Shown piece by piece: positions 9,777 through 19,079 of a DNA stretch of 64,000 bases. Origin of the DNA: Vibrio astriarenae. Lineage in GTDB: Bacteria > Pseudomonadota > Gammaproteobacteria > Enterobacterales > Vibrionaceae. Numbering within the stretch: the stretch's first letter is position 1; each line of letters starts with the position of its first letter. The position numbers and the translations under genes are program-made. Where the stretch lies: assembly GCF_010587385.1 (NCBI RefSeq), contig NZ_CP047475.1:2170001-2234000 (forward strand), written 5' to 3'. The notes below the pieces were generated by a model. The model was not told the origin of the DNA, ran no database searches, and saw nothing but the letters and a program-made list of their open reading frames with translations.

Positions 9777-9812
9777 TTCCCCTCCTCTGAAAGCCTCCAG
9801 GGAGGAGGGGAA
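9777..9812. terminator. GC-rich hairpin between convergent genes
   Basis: TTCCCCTCCTC (9777-9787) is exactly complementary to GAGGAGGGGAA (9802-9812) across a 14-base loop. It lies between the end of the unknown membrane-anchored gene and the end of udp, so it may stop transcription from either side. T runs are short. Confidence 0.6.
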
Positions 9813-9825
9813 CTTTTCATTCGTG

Positions 9826-10587
9826 TTACGCTAGCATCTTACGCGCCGCCTCTACCACAACTTTAATCGAACGCGCTTCGGTCTCTTTTAGCGTGTCGTG
9901 ATCGGGGATCTCTTTTTGAGTACGATTGATAATAACACCAGCAACACAGCCCGCTTTCAAGCCCGAGCTCGCACACATTGTCAACAGCGTCGCCGATTCC
10001 ATCTCGAAGTTCAGCACACCCATATCTTGCCACTCTTTCATCGAACCTTGGAAGCGCTTAACCACACGACCAGAGAAGGTGTCGTAACGTTCTTGACCAG
10101 GGTAGAAAGTATCACTTGAAGCTGTTACACCCATGTGTACAGGTGCTCCACTCTCTTCCACTGCGGCTTTCATCGCGGTTGCCACGTCAAAATCGGCAAC
10201 GGCTGGGAATTCCATTGGTGCAAAATGGAGACTCGCGCCATCAAGACGGACTGAGCCTGTTGAAACAATCATATCGCCAACGTGAACGTGAGGCTGAATA
10301 GCACCCGTTGTGCCCACTCGCAAGAAAGTGCGTACACCAAGCTGTGCTAATTCTTCAACCGCAATCGATGTCGATGGGCCACCAATACCTGTCGAGCACA
10401 CAACCACTGGCTTGCCGTCGAGTTCTGCGCGATAAAGTGTGTATTCGCGATGGCTCGCGAGGAAGACCGGATTTTCCATCTGATCAGCAATTTTTTCAAC
10501 TCGAGCAGGGTCACCTGGAATAATGGCCAATGTCGCACCAGCGAGGTCTGTTTCGGTCACACCTAAATGAAATACGGCTTGTGTCAT
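9826..10587 (-). CDS. udp: Uridine phosphorylase
   Basis: Cleaves uridine with phosphate to uracil and ribose-1-phosphate in pyrimidine salvage. From the ATG at 10587 (AAGGAG 6 bases upstream) the product has 253 residues, the same as E. coli Udp. Family signatures are seen: [18 protein letters not shown] near the N-terminus, [18 protein letters not shown] (phosphate site), [14 protein letters not shown], and the nucleoside-site block [15 protein letters not shown]. The upstream ATG at 10617 is in frame but not needed. A close match to a CRP site lies 81-96 bases before the start, in line with CRP/CytR control of udp in enterics. Confidence 0.95.
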   Translation of the reverse strand: MTQAVFHLGVTETDLAGATLAIIPGDPARVEKIADQMENPVFLASHREYTLYRAELDGKPVVVCSTGIGGPSTSIAVEELAQLGVRTFLRVGTTGAIQPHVHVGDMIVSTGSVRLDGASLHFAPMEFPAVADFDVATAMKAAVEESGAPVHMGVTASSDTFYPGQERYDTFSGRVVKRFQGSMKEWQDMGVLNFEMESATLLTMCASSGLKAGCVAGVIINRTQKEIPDHDTLKETEARSIKVVVEAARKMLA

Positions 10588-10667
10588 GGGGGCTCCTTGG
10601 TTGGCGTTTTCGCTCAAAATGTAATTATCGGGTACAACTCAATGTAACCAACCCCAGAGTTATGTTT

Positions 10668-10683
10668 GGTGATCAATCTCACA
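10668..10683 (-). promoter_or_regulatory. CRP-like binding site upstream of udp
   Basis: GGTGA-TCAATC-TCACA matches the CRP consensus TGTGA-N6-TCACA at 9 of 10 positions. It lies 81-96 bases upstream of the udp start codon, a usual place for CRP activation. A weaker TCACA half site lies near 10731. Confidence 0.6.
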
Positions 10684-10848
10684 ACAATATGAACACCATT
10701 AGTGCAAGTTACACAGTTAATCGATTTGCATCACATTTATTGGCGTACTTTAGAGCCCACGTTACATAGAATTGTTATAGAAATCGCATCTATACCGTTG
10801 ATTGAACGACCTTTAAATGAATGGTCTAAGACAAATACCCGACCTATG

Positions 10849-12294
10849 CTATTTAGTCGCTTCATCTGTTACCAAGCTTGCATCATCAATCACCAAAGCA
10901 TCGTGTGTGCAAAATGGTTGAGTATTGACACAGGTCGCCGGTACGTCTTCCTCCATTTCTGGCTCGTGGCCTTTCGCGATATCACTGATGTGTTTACGCA
11001 ACACAACCAGTGCAATCAGGCCAAATAACAGAGTACCTACCGCTTGACCATACATCACCCCGAGCGCACCAAACATATCCGCGCCGAGATAAACGAAAGG
11101 GATTGTCCCTAGTGTTGCCTTACCCAAATTGAGGGCTGTGGAGTACAAAGGCTTACCCAGGTTATTGAAAGAAGTATTGGCCACAAACAACGTGCCGTTG
11201 AAGATAAAGCTAATAGCAACGTAGGTGCAAAATGCGGTCACGATTAATGCGGCATCACCCTGCAAGCTAAATATTGCGACCACATAGTCTTGTAAGAAAT
11301 AGAGTAAAAAACAAACCACAATGGTATAGATGGTCGTCACGAACAATGAGTTTTTCAGGGTATCTTCGACTCGGTCATAACGCTCCGCCCCATAGTTTTG
11401 GCCAATAATTGGGCCTACAGCGCCAGACAGAGCAAATATGACCGCGAAGCACACAGGGGTTAGTCGACCAATGACCGCAAAACCGGCTACGTAGTCCTCA
11501 CCAAACTGCGCAATTGCGGACGTTACGATTGCGTTGCCAAACGGCGTTGCAATATTGGTAAGAATGGCTGGTAGAGCAATCGCAAAGATCGCTTTGCTGT
11601 GTCCAAGCCAATGAACAATGGAGGGCATGGCCACCAAATTATGCACCCGAACCAAAGGAGTGACAGAGAAGTAGAACACCGTGAACCTGGCGATGACCGA
11701 TGCCCAAGCAGCGCCTTCCACATTCATCTCAAAGGCAAAGATAAAGATCGGGTCGAGAATAGCATTCACAATCCCACCCGCGAGTGTTGCCCACATTGAA
11801 CGTTTTGCATCACCTGCAGCGCGCAGGCCTGCACCCGCCGCCATGCCGACTGCGACGAGAGGCCCGCTAGGAATCAAAATCCTCAAATAGGCTTCTGCTC
11901 TTTCAGCCGCATAGCCTTTTGCCCCAATGAGACTGAGCAACTCTGGTATAAAAATATACACTATGACGCTGACAGTACAGCCAATGAGCAGCGCTGTCAT
12001 CATAGTACTGATACTGATTCGTTGCGCTTCAAGGTGTCGTTTTGCGCCTAAAGATTTGGAGACCAACGCCCCCATTGCGATCGAGGTTCCGATCGAAATT
12101 GAAGTTGAAAAGAAGACCAATGTTCCAGCAAAGCCCACTGCGGCTGCAAGCTCATCTTGTCCTAGCATACTGATAAACAGCATATCCACGAGGTCGACGA
12201 CAAACAGTGCCATCAAGCCGATTGAGCCAGCTCCGGACATCACCAAGATATGCTTCATGGTGGATCCTTGCGTGAATTTACCCTCTTGCTCCAT
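10849..12294 (-). CDS. MATE-family multidrug/sodium antiporter
   Basis: A 481-residue inner-membrane exporter with about 12 membrane segments, built as two similar halves, as in the MATE (NorM/DinF-like) fold. Typical features are the early SGAGSIGLMALFVVDLVDMLFI segment, GTSIAMGALVSKSLGAKR after helix 2, and the matching second-half LSGAVGPIIGQNYGAERYDR. MATE proteins expel cationic drugs or metabolites in exchange for Na+ or H+; the substrate here is not predictable. The start ATG at 12294 has AGAGG 5 bases upstream. The last 45 residues are a charged cytoplasmic tail. The CBS-domain gene upstream on the same strand is separated by a terminator. Confidence 0.88.
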   Translation of the reverse strand: MEQEGKFTQGSTMKHILVMSGAGSIGLMALFVVDLVDMLFISMLGQDELAAAVGFAGTLVFFSTSISIGTSIAMGALVSKSLGAKRHLEAQRISISTMMTALLIGCTVSVIVYIFIPELLSLIGAKGYAAERAEAYLRILIPSGPLVAVGMAAGAGLRAAGDAKRSMWATLAGGIVNAILDPIFIFAFEMNVEGAAWASVIARFTVFYFSVTPLVRVHNLVAMPSIVHWLGHSKAIFAIALPAILTNIATPFGNAIVTSAIAQFGEDYVAGFAVIGRLTPVCFAVIFALSGAVGPIIGQNYGAERYDRVEDTLKNSLFVTTIYTIVVCFLLYFLQDYVVAIFSLQGDAALIVTAFCTYVAISFIFNGTLFVANTSFNNLGKPLYSTALNLGKATLGTIPFVYLGADMFGALGVMYGQAVGTLLFGLIALVVLRKHISDIAKGHEPEMEEDVPATCVNTQPFCTHDALVIDDASLVTDEATK

Positions 12295-12325
12295 GGCAAC
12301 CTCTTTCTAGCAGTTGAAGACGACA

Positions 12326-12346
12326 AAGGCGCCAAGATGGCGCCTT
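12326..12346 (-). terminator. Intrinsic terminator after the CBS-domain gene
   Basis: AAGGCGCC (12326-12333) pairs with GGCGCCTT (12339-12346) around AAGAT. It follows the leftward CBS-domain gene by 20 bases and precedes the MATE gene. Confidence 0.7.
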
Positions 12347-12365
12347 ATTTATACTGATCTGTTTG

Positions 12366-12782
12366 TTAAACGGGGTTTTTGAAACATAGGTCGATGTTTT
12401 TAGCGATGGCATTAAGAACATGGCGTCGAGTAATGATCCCTACGAGCTTGCCATTTTCAATGACGGGGTAAACTTTCGGTTTACCGACTTTCATCATATC
12501 AGCTAGCTCAATCACCGAAGTTTCAGGAGAGACTGACAGAACCTCTTTGTACATACAGTCCCCAACGGTGTGGGTCTCCTGGCACATATAACTCACTTTG
12601 ATCAGCTTCTCTAACAAGTCTTGTCCCGATAGGAAACCAATAACCTCTTTATTCTCATCAAGAACGGGGCCACCCAGGTAATCCGATGTTAATACTTTAT
12701 CTAGCGCAGCACTCAACGACATGTCCGCAGTAAAGGTGACTGCTTGCAGTGTCATGTAGTCTCTTACTTTTAGTGATTGCAT
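12366..12782 (-). CDS. Tandem CBS-domain protein
   Basis: The 138 residues are two CBS modules: the first starts KVRDYMTLQAVTFTADMSLS and ends GFLSGQDLLEKL; the second starts TVGDCMYKEVLSVSPETSV and ends LVGIITRRHVLNAI. A CBS pair binds adenine nucleotides or related ligands and usually regulates a partner protein. There is no fused effector domain, so the partner is unknown. The gene stands alone with a terminator behind it. Its leader can fold into a long nested hairpin that ends 22 bases before the start codon, which hints at post-transcriptional control. Confidence 0.88.
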   Translation of the reverse strand: MQSLKVRDYMTLQAVTFTADMSLSAALDKVLTSDYLGGPVLDENKEVIGFLSGQDLLEKLIKVSYMCQETHTVGDCMYKEVLSVSPETSVIELADMMKVGKPKVYPVIENGKLVGIITRRHVLNAIAKNIDLCFKNPV

Positions 12783-12804
12783 CTTCGTTCCTCGCTATTC
12801 TGCC

Positions 12805-12867
12805 GATATACCTAACTCGCAACTTTCGTTGCTGATTGTGGAATACACGTCCTTTGGTAGGTATATC
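12805..12867 (-). promoter_or_regulatory. Nested hairpin in the leader of the CBS-domain gene
   Basis: GATATACCTA (12805-12814) and TAGGTATATC (12858-12867) are exactly complementary. Inside them GCAAC/GTTGC (12819-12832) forms a second stem. Read leftward as RNA the inner loop is GAAA, a GNRA tetraloop. The whole lies between the ATG at 12782 and its likely promoter. Identity as a known riboswitch class was not recognised. Confidence 0.4.
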
Positions 12868-12992
12868 CCTTTAACTTAATTGTTGCCTAATTTCTTGATT
12901 TTGCTAAATCGAAATTGGTAATTTTATTGATAGCTAAATCCAATAGGCTCGAAAACGTATATGCAGAAAGGAGTTGAGGAACGCCACCAATA

Positions 12993-13018
12993 AAAAGAGC
13001 CGCTTGCGCGACTCTTTT
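12993..13018 (-). terminator. Terminator of the moa operon
   Basis: AAAAGAGCCGC (12993-13003) and GCGACTCTTTT (13008-13018) form an 11-bp stem with one mismatch and a TTGC loop. On the leftward strand a T run follows. It lies about 30 bases after the moaE stop. Confidence 0.8.
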
Positions 13019-13046
13019 GATAATGAGTAAGATGGATGAGGATAAA

Positions 13047-13502
13047 CTACTTATGCCAACGCTCAGCGGCTTTGGCATCTGAATCACGAGATTCAACCCA
13101 ACGCGTCGACTCCGAAGTACGTTCCTTTTTCCAAAAAGGCGCTTTCGTTTTCAGGTAGTCCATAACAAACTCGCACGCCTCAAAAGCGGCGTCTCGGTGG
13201 GCACTCGATACGCCGACAAAAACAATCTGATCGCCTATATCCAGATCCCCTACTCGATGGATCACGCGAATATCCAATAGTGGCCAGCGCTGCTCGGCTT
13301 GATCACAGATCTCCGCCAACGCTTTTTCTGTCATCCCAGGGTAGTGCTCAAGAGACAAACCTGTTACTTCGTCGCCCAAATTCATATCGCGCACCTTACC
13401 GACAAATGTCACCACCGCCCCTGCAGCCGTGCCTTGTGCCAGGGCTTGATATTCGTCACCGACAGAAAAGTCTGCTGCTTGCACTGAAATTCGTTTATCC
13501 AT
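13047..13502 (-). CDS. moaE: Molybdopterin synthase catalytic subunit
   Basis: MoaE is the large subunit of molybdopterin synthase, which puts two sulfurs from MoaD thiocarboxylate into precursor Z (cPMP). The 151-residue product has the family blocks GAVVTFVGKVRDMNLGD, LEHYPGMTEKAL, RVGDLDIGDQIVFVGVSSAHR and the catalytic-lysine motif PFWKKER. It is the last gene of moaABCDE, 9 bases after moaD, before a terminator. Confidence 0.96.
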   Translation of the reverse strand: MDKRISVQAADFSVGDEYQALAQGTAAGAVVTFVGKVRDMNLGDEVTGLSLEHYPGMTEKALAEICDQAEQRWPLLDIRVIHRVGDLDIGDQIVFVGVSSAHRDAAFEACEFVMDYLKTKAPFWKKERTSESTRWVESRDSDAKAAERWHK

Positions 13503-13511
13503 TATGCCGCC

Positions 13512-13757
13512 TTAACCACCTGTAACAGGAGGGAAGAAAGCCACTTCATCCCCTTCATTCAGTGCAGTATTTAAAGGCACTATCGATTGATTCACTGCGG
13601 CTAGAAGCTTACCCGAGTCCAGCGCCAGTGCCCATTTATCACCTCGCTCAGCCAAAGCAGCACGCAAGGCTTCCACCGAGTCAAATGTTGACTCAAGCTC
13701 TAACTCATCTTGACCAATCAGCTCGCGTGTTTGCGCAAAGAAAAGAACTTTAATCAT
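13512..13757 (-). CDS. moaD: Molybdopterin synthase sulfur carrier subunit
   Basis: An 81-residue ubiquitin-fold protein that ends in the required Gly-Gly (AFFPPVTGG), where the thiocarboxylate is formed by the adenylation partner MoeB (not in this window). It delivers sulfur to cPMP in complex with MoaE. The gene overlaps the end of moaC by 4 bases (ATGA), a sign of coupled translation. Confidence 0.95.
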   Translation of the reverse strand: MIKVLFFAQTRELIGQDELELESTFDSVEALRAALAERGDKWALALDSGKLLAAVNQSIVPLNTALNEGDEVAFFPPVTGG

Positions 13758-14233
13758 GATTCCGCCCTAAAGTGGCCCGATTTGCCGCCTGTTTTTTCTA
13801 ATAAACGAACTTGGCTAATCACCATATCTTTCTGTACCGCTTTACACATATCGTAAATCGTTAGCGCTGCTACCGAAGCTGCCGTCAGCGCTTCCATCTC
13901 AACACCTGTTTTACCTGCCAGCTTACACACCGACTCGATGCGCACACAGTTATCCGCTTCTATTGCCTCAAGCTGTACTTCAACTTTTGATAACAGTAGT
14001 GGGTGACATAAAGGGATGAGGTCCCAAGTCTTCTTTGCTGCTTGGATGCCCGCGATGCGGGCCGTCGCGAACACATCCCCTTTGTGGTGCTGTCCTGATA
14101 CAATCAGTTCAAGCGTTTCCGGCGCCATGTGCACAAAAGCTTCAGCTCGCGCCTCACGTACCGTTTCAGCTTTGGCAGAGACATCGACCATGTTCGCCTC
14201 ACCACTGGCATTGATATGAGTAAAATCTGTCAT
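13754..14233 (-). CDS. moaC: Cyclic pyranopterin monophosphate synthase
   Basis: MoaC completes the ring rearrangement started by MoaA to give cPMP. The 159 residues match the family almost throughout: [18 protein letters not shown], the [19 protein letters not shown] block, [15 protein letters not shown], the [18 protein letters not shown] block, and KDMV with a final GGKSGHF. It lies between moaB and moaD in one operon, with an 11-base gap after moaB. Confidence 0.97.
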   Translation of the reverse strand: MTDFTHINASGEANMVDVSAKAETVREARAEAFVHMAPETLELIVSGQHHKGDVFATARIAGIQAAKKTWDLIPLCHPLLLSKVEVQLEAIEADNCVRIESVCKLAGKTGVEMEALTAASVAALTIYDMCKAVQKDMVISQVRLLEKTGGKSGHFRAES

Positions 14234-14244
14234 TGTTTGAGCCC

Positions 14245-14757
14245 TTAAACTGAAAGGTGAGGCATAAAGTTACACGGGCGATGACTGGCGTCCAATTGCT
14301 GCTTGATGATCTTCGTCCAGCCAGTACGGCAAGCACCCGTTGAACCCGGCATGGCAAAAATAACCGTATGGTTAGCAAAACCCGCCACAGCGCGAGATTG
14401 AATTGTTGATGTGCCGATCTCTTCGTATGACACCATACGGAATAGCTCACCAAAGCCCTCAACCTCTTTATCGAATAGCGGTTTTAGTGCTTCTGGAGTG
14501 CTATCGCGAGAAGTAAATCCAGTACCGCCTGTGATCATGATGGCTTGCACGTTGTCATCAGCAATCCACTGAGACACAACCGCGCGTATTTTGTACATAT
14601 CATCAATAACAATTTGCTTTTCAACCACCTGATGGCCAGCGTCCTGCGCATTCTCTACTAGGAAGCGACCCGATGTGTCATTTTCTTCTGTTCGCGTATC
14701 AGAAACTGTTAAAACAGCAATTTTTGCTGGCTGGAATTTGCTCTCTGCGTGTCCCAT
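14245..14757 (-). CDS. moaB: Molybdenum cofactor biosynthesis protein B
   Basis: A 170-residue MoaB/Mog-fold protein, thought to adenylate molybdopterin or assist molybdate insertion. Family motifs include [19 protein letters not shown], the [18 protein letters not shown] block, and [18 protein letters not shown]. It is the second gene of the moa operon, 83 bases after moaA. Confidence 0.95.
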   Translation of the reverse strand: MGHAESKFQPAKIAVLTVSDTRTEENDTSGRFLVENAQDAGHQVVEKQIVIDDMYKIRAVVSQWIADDNVQAIMITGGTGFTSRDSTPEALKPLFDKEVEGFGELFRMVSYEEIGTSTIQSRAVAGFANHTVIFAMPGSTGACRTGWTKIIKQQLDASHRPCNFMPHLSV

Positions 14758-14840
14758 AACTTTACCTATGTCTTAGTATTCTTATCGTCAGTGATCCTCG
14801 ACAAAACGTCGAAGATCATGAAATCTCAGTTGGAATTGGG

Positions 14841-15833
14841 TTAGCCGCCAATCGAAGCGAGGTGCGGTGTCATCCCTGTATTACCATCGTGAAGGAAATG
14901 GCTTACTTTTTTGGTTTGCAAATGGTGTTGGATACGCTCTATTAACTGCGCTTCTTGAGTGTCATCTTCAAGCAAGTCTCGCAGGTCAACACCATGTTCA
15001 CCGAATAAACATAGGTGCAGTTTACCCATCGCTGACACTCGAAGTCGGTTACATGTCTCACAGAAATCTTTTTCGTAAGGCATAATTAGACCGATTTCAC
15101 CTAAGTAGTCGGGATGGTAAAAAACTTGAGCTGGACCATCACTTTGTCCACGCGGCTTGAGCAACCAACCATTAGCGATCAACTGATTACGAATAGCCAC
15201 GCCAGAAACGTGATGATTTTTGAACAGATCGTTCATTTCTCCCGTCTGCATCAACTCGATAAATCGAAGCTGAATTGGACGCGTCTTTATCCATTGCAGG
15301 AACTGCGGCAACTGATGATGGTTGAGATCCTTCATCAAAACAACGTTCACTTTCACCTGTTCATAACCGACTTCAAAGGCGCGTTCTATGCCATCCATGA
15401 CGTCATGGAACTTATTCTCACCGGTAATTTGATGAAACAAACGAGGGTCTAAACTATCAACGCTCACATTAATGTGTGATAGACCCGCTTGACGCCAGTC
15501 TTCAACTTGGCGCTTCATGCGGTAACCGTTTGTGGTCATTGCCACTTTTTCTATACCTTGAGTCTGAGAAATGACATTCACAATCTCTGTGAAGTCTTTA
15601 CGCAGCGTTGGCTCACCGCCTGTGATGCGAACCTTGGAGGTTCCGCAATCAGCGAAAGCTTTCACGACTCTGCTTATCTCTGGCAGGTTTAAAAAAGACG
15701 AGTTGCGCCGCCCCGAGGGTTTATAACCGTCAGGCAAGCAATAGGTACATTTGAAATTACAAACGTCTGTAACTGATAGGCGCAAGTAATAAAACTTGCG
15801 ATGGTATATATCTTCTAATTGTTGTTGCGCCAC
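14841..15833 (-). CDS. moaA: GTP 3',8-cyclase (radical SAM)
   Basis: MoaA is the radical-SAM enzyme that starts Moco synthesis by rearranging GTP. The product carries the SAM-cluster motif CNFKCTYC near the N-terminus and the second cluster [18 protein letters not shown] near residue 260. It ends in the conserved Gly-Gly tail (SIGG) and has 330 residues. I chose the GTG at 15833 ([18 protein letters not shown]), because GGAAAGG sits 6 bases upstream and the E. coli gene starts at the same point; an in-frame TTG at 15848 would add 5 residues. A Moco riboswitch precedes it, so expression should fall when cofactor is plentiful. Confidence 0.96.
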   Translation of the reverse strand: MAQQQLEDIYHRKFYYLRLSVTDVCNFKCTYCLPDGYKPSGRRNSSFLNLPEISRVVKAFADCGTSKVRITGGEPTLRKDFTEIVNVISQTQGIEKVAMTTNGYRMKRQVEDWRQAGLSHINVSVDSLDPRLFHQITGENKFHDVMDGIERAFEVGYEQVKVNVVLMKDLNHHQLPQFLQWIKTRPIQLRFIELMQTGEMNDLFKNHHVSGVAIRNQLIANGWLLKPRGQSDGPAQVFYHPDYLGEIGLIMPYEKDFCETCNRLRVSAMGKLHLCLFGEHGVDLRDLLEDDTQEAQLIERIQHHLQTKKVSHFLHDGNTGMTPHLASIGG

Positions 15834-15960
15834 GGAACACCTTTCCAAACACGGGAGGCGTCGTCATTTCCAACGATGCCCTTGTGACTCTATGGTCACT
15901 GGCTCTGATAGCGTATTGTCTTAGATTGAGATACAACCTGTGCAACTTAGCGAAAAGAGC
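15834..15960 (-). promoter_or_regulatory. Moco riboswitch (leader of moaABCDE)
   Basis: Read leftward, the last part of the leader has a GAAATGA-capped stem followed by GCCTCCCGTGTTTGGAAAGG. This is nearly the same as the conserved 3' part of the E. coli moaA leader, the Moco RNA motif. A second stem GTGAC/GTCAC lies upstream. The motif ends at the moaA ribosome site. The 5' limit is approximate. It most likely senses molybdenum cofactor and controls translation of moaA. Confidence 0.85.
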
Positions 15961-16159
15961 TCGGAGTTATGGCAATTATCTGCAAGCCTCTTATGACGAG
16001 CAGATAACAGCTGTCGCTAAAATACTGAATATTGCCTTTATTGGCTAGCGGAAAACCCAAATAATATTGATGAAATCTCAAATTAGCCTGAATCAGTGGG
16101 CAAAAAACCAGTGTTAGAGTAAAGTTTAGTCCTAATTACGCCAAACAATAAGAATACAC

Positions 16160-17050
16160 ATGAATATCTATCAAAACAAAAAAGTGGTCGCCGTCGGTGG
16201 CGGTCATGGCTTAGGGCGTATGTTGGCCGCACTCAAAGAGTTTGGTAGCAATGCAACAGGCATAGTGACCACCACGGACAATGGCGGTTCAACTGGGCGT
16301 ATTCGCCTTTGTCAGGGTGGTATCGCCTGGGGGGATATGCGCAACTGCATCAATCAGCTGATTACCGAACCCTCTATTAGTTCTATGATGTTCGAATATC
16401 GTTTTCGTGGTGCCGGCGAACTCGATGGACATAACCTCGGCAACCTGATGCTAACCGCGCTCGATAACCTCTCTGTCCGCCCTTTAGAGGCGATTAACCT
16501 GATTCGTGATATGTTGAAGGTTGACGTTAATATCGTACCAATGACTGAGCATCCTTCCGATTTAACCGCGCTATCTAAAGAGGGTGTCTGGGTGACGGGG
16601 GAAACGTCGGTCGATGAAATGGAGCAAGATTTATTGCGTATGGATTTGTCCCCAGAGGTACCTGCGACCAAAGAAGCCGTGAGCGCACTTGAAGACGCAG
16701 ACTGCATTATTCTCGGACCTGGGAGTTTCCTAACCAGTATCATGCCGCCACTTTTACTGCCAGAAATCGGTAGGGCGATTGCTAATAATACCAAAGCAAA
16801 ACTGGTCTTTATTGAAAACCTGTCACCAGAATACGGCCCTGCTGGACGTATGACACCACAAGAGAAGTTACAGTGGTGTGAGCGGGCATGCCAAGCACGC
16901 AAAATTGATTTGGTGTTAGGTGAAGATAATAATCCTGTTGTTACCGAGCAATGGAACTACGTCAAAACACCACTGGCGTCCGCCAACCGTGATTGGCGCC
17001 ATGACCGCAACAAGCTTCAGCAAGCGATCGTCGATTTACTTTCCGAGTAA
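16160..17050 (+). CDS. YvcK-family (CofD-like) gluconeogenesis factor
   Basis: The 296-residue product has the nucleotide-binding opening KKVVAVGGGHGLGRMLAALK and GIVTTTDNGGSTGRIR. It also has GDMRNCINQL and GHNLGNLMLTAL, and later DCIILGPGSFLTSIMPPLL and FIENLSPEYGPAGRM. These are shared by YvcK of Bacillus and YbhK of E. coli, a UDP-sugar-binding relative of CofD involved in growth on gluconeogenic carbon and in cell shape. The divergent position beside moaA also occurs for ybhK in E. coli. It is a single gene. Its start has no strong ribosome site, only AAGAAT. Confidence 0.88.
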   Translation: MNIYQNKKVVAVGGGHGLGRMLAALKEFGSNATGIVTTTDNGGSTGRIRLCQGGIAWGDMRNCINQLITEPSISSMMFEYRFRGAGELDGHNLGNLMLTALDNLSVRPLEAINLIRDMLKVDVNIVPMTEHPSDLTALSKEGVWVTGETSVDEMEQDLLRMDLSPEVPATKEAVSALEDADCIILGPGSFLTSIMPPLLLPEIGRAIANNTKAKLVFIENLSPEYGPAGRMTPQEKLQWCERACQARKIDLVLGEDNNPVVTEQWNYVKTPLASANRDWRHDRNKLQQAIVDLLSE

Positions 17051-17066
17051 TTTGCACCATCACATT

Positions 17067-17097
17067 GACTGTGCCGTGACGACAGCCTGGCACAGTC
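17067..17097. terminator. Hairpin between convergent genes
   Basis: GACTGTGCC (17067-17075) is exactly complementary to GGCACAGTC (17089-17097) across a 13-base loop. It sits between the ends of the YvcK-like gene and luxU. There is no T run, so its role as terminator is an inference. Confidence 0.5.
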
Positions 17098-17114
17098 CTA
17101 TCAATGTCAGTGTT

Positions 17115-17450
17115 CTACTTATATTGTGTGTAGGCTTCGTGGGTTTGAACGAGAAGCTCAAGGGTATCCGCTACCCACTCACCCTTTGATAGATCGTTTC
17201 CTGCCTTGAACTCTCCATCGACTTGAATTGCGTGCTCACACAGAGCATCCGCACCAAAACTTGCCGCGCTGCTCTTTAATGCATGGCATATTTCACCCAA
17301 CTCCCTTGAAACCATACCACTATCGCAGTTCTTGAGTAGCTCCTGATATTGAGCTAGCTCACCCGTAAAAATTTCAAATAACGGAACCAGGTTACCCGTG
17401 CCTATTTGAGCACCTAATTCATCAATTTTTACTCTATTCATGATTTGCAT
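17115..17450 (-). CDS. luxU: Quorum-sensing phosphorelay protein LuxU
   Basis: LuxU is the histidine phosphotransfer protein that moves phosphate from the quorum sensor kinases to LuxO. It is a 111-residue four-helix HPt domain with the phospho-accepting motif CHALKSSAASFGADALCE; the histidine is residue 56 from this start. It begins with ATG overlapping the luxO stop by 1 base (TAATG), the same operon order as in other vibrios. A second in-frame ATG three codons on is possible. Confidence 0.95.
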   Translation of the reverse strand: MQIMNRVKIDELGAQIGTGNLVPLFEIFTGELAQYQELLKNCDSGMVSRELGEICHALKSSAASFGADALCEHAIQVDGEFKAGNDLSKGEWVADTLELLVQTHEAYTQYK

Positions 17451-18862
17451 TAGTTGACCTCTTTACGCTGTTCCCAGGATTGCAACTTACGGTACAAGGT
17501 TGATGGGCTCACCTCTAAAAGGCGTGCTGCCTTGGGAATATTTCCCTCACATGCCTCAATCGCTCGTTCAATGGTCGCCTTTTCACTTTCCCACAAAGGC
17601 AAAATATCTTGCTCCGTGAAGATAACAGGATCCGATTGAGGTGCCTCTGCCTCCCCTCTCAATACGCTAGCAGATTGAATATCAATACTGTTTATCGGCG
17701 GAGGTAACATCTCCAGCGTAATTTCTTTACCGGTGTTGAGCACCACGACATTACGTAAAACATTTTGCAACTGACGAACATTACCTGGCCACTCATAGCT
17801 AATAAAACGTTCCACTACTGGTGGTGACAGATGGTTGAACGCTTTCCCCTCCTCGTTTGACATAAAGCCAAGCAGTGAGTAGGCAATCTCAATGATATCC
17901 TCACCTCGCTCACGCAATGGCGGTAGGTGCAATGGAATCACATACAGACGATAGTACAAGTCCTCTCTGAAACGCCCTTCTTGAACTTCTGTCCACGGGT
18001 CACGGTTAGTCGCACATACAAAACGCACATCAACACTCTTCATCTTTGAAGAGCCCACCTTCTGAAAAGTGCCCGTTTGGATAAACCGCAATAGTTTAGT
18101 CTGCAGGTCCAAATCCATTTCACAGATCTCATCCAAGAACAGCGTCCCGCCATCCGCCATCTCTGCTGCACCTTGTCTATCAGTAGAAGCCCCGGTAAAG
18201 GCGCCTTTGACATGACCAAACAGCTCACTTTCAATCAAGTCTTTAGGAATTGCTGCACAGTTGATCGCGATGAACGGGTTAGAACGGCGATTACTTGCAG
18301 CGTGGATAGCTTCTGCACACACCTCTTTACCCGTACCACTCTCACCAGTAATGAAGATGCTTGCTTTACTGCTCGCAGCGGAGTCAATAACTCGATACAC
18401 CGACTGCATATTCTGGCTACTACCGATAAACCCCTGGTATCGATGGTTCTTAGGGTTGCCCACATCCGTTTTGAGCTTTTCTGCCTTGCGCATCGCGGTA
18501 TTAACAGTTATACGGAGTTGGTCAGCTTCACAGGGCTTAATCAAAAAGTCCTGTGCACCCAAGCGCATCGCCTCAACCGCGGTTTCAATTGAGCCGTGGG
18601 CGGTCATGAAGATGACGGGAACATCGGGATGTGTTTTCTTTACTATCTCTAGAACATCCATACCCGTCATATCGGGTAGGCGAAGATCGAGCAGGATAAG
18701 ATCAGGAATTCGATGGTTGAGGCTTTCTATCGCATCATGTCCGTTGACAACGATATTGATATCAATGCCAAGAGGAGTGAGATAGGTGCGATACAGAGTC
18801 GCAACAGACGCAGTGTCCTCTACCATCAATAGGTATTTGTTGCTTTTATCATTATGTTGCAT
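17450..18862 (-). CDS. luxO: Quorum-sensing sigma-54-dependent response regulator LuxO
   Basis: LuxO, when phosphorylated at low cell density, activates sigma-54 transcription of the Qrr small RNAs. The 470 residues comprise a receiver domain with the acceptor Asp in [13 protein letters not shown] (residue 59 here, 47 counted from the inner Met13 as in V. harveyi). An AAA+ domain follows with GESGTGKEV, the sigma-54-contacting GAFTGAS and [10 protein letters not shown]. Last comes a Fis-type helix-turn-helix ([20 protein letters not shown]). The linker [17 protein letters not shown] is usual. The divergent qrr1 lies about 220 bases upstream with a LuxO box between. Confidence 0.97.
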   Translation of the reverse strand: MQHNDKSNKYLLMVEDTASVATLYRTYLTPLGIDINIVVNGHDAIESLNHRIPDLILLDLRLPDMTGMDVLEIVKKTHPDVPVIFMTAHGSIETAVEAMRLGAQDFLIKPCEADQLRITVNTAMRKAEKLKTDVGNPKNHRYQGFIGSSQNMQSVYRVIDSAASSKASIFITGESGTGKEVCAEAIHAASNRRSNPFIAINCAAIPKDLIESELFGHVKGAFTGASTDRQGAAEMADGGTLFLDEICEMDLDLQTKLLRFIQTGTFQKVGSSKMKSVDVRFVCATNRDPWTEVQEGRFREDLYYRLYVIPLHLPPLRERGEDIIEIAYSLLGFMSNEEGKAFNHLSPPVVERFISYEWPGNVRQLQNVLRNVVVLNTGKEITLEMLPPPINSIDIQSASVLRGEAEAPQSDPVIFTEQDILPLWESEKATIERAIEACEGNIPKAARLLEVSPSTLYRKLQSWEQRKEVN

Positions 18863-18908
18863 AACCTAGCCGCTATAATTGCAATTTAATAATTATATGG
18901 TTTCCATT

Positions 18909-18921
18909 TTGCAATTTGCAA
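18909..18921. promoter_or_regulatory. LuxO box
   Basis: TTGCAATTTGCAA is a perfect match to the described LuxO operator TTGCA-W3-TGCAA. An overlapping half site (ATTGCA at 18921-18926) and another TTGCA at 18879 lie near. It is about 145 bases upstream of the qrr1 sigma-54 promoter and 50 bases upstream of the luxO start, so it can serve activation of qrr1 and autoregulation of luxO. Confidence 0.8.
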
Positions 18922-19053
18922 TTGCATATATCAAATGATTTCGTCAATCATTTGTAGCGCAACAAGCCGCATAAAGAATTATGAAACATAAGATAACACT
19001 TAAAACAATGATTTTAATAGGGTTAATTTAATTGGATGCTAAAAATTAAAACT

Positions 19054-19069
19054 TGGCACAAAGAATGCT
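19054..19069 (+). promoter_or_regulatory. Sigma-54 promoter of qrr1
   Basis: TGGCAC at 19054-19059 and TGC at 19066-19068 have the -24/-12 GG to GC spacing of 12 bases that sigma-54 requires. The predicted start is about 19080, exactly where the Qrr1 sequence begins. Confidence 0.88.
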
Positions 19070-19079
19070 TTATTAAATT

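Noticed and set aside
10728..10743. Second CRP site upstream of udp
   Set aside because: Only the TCACA half is good; the other half matches poorly.
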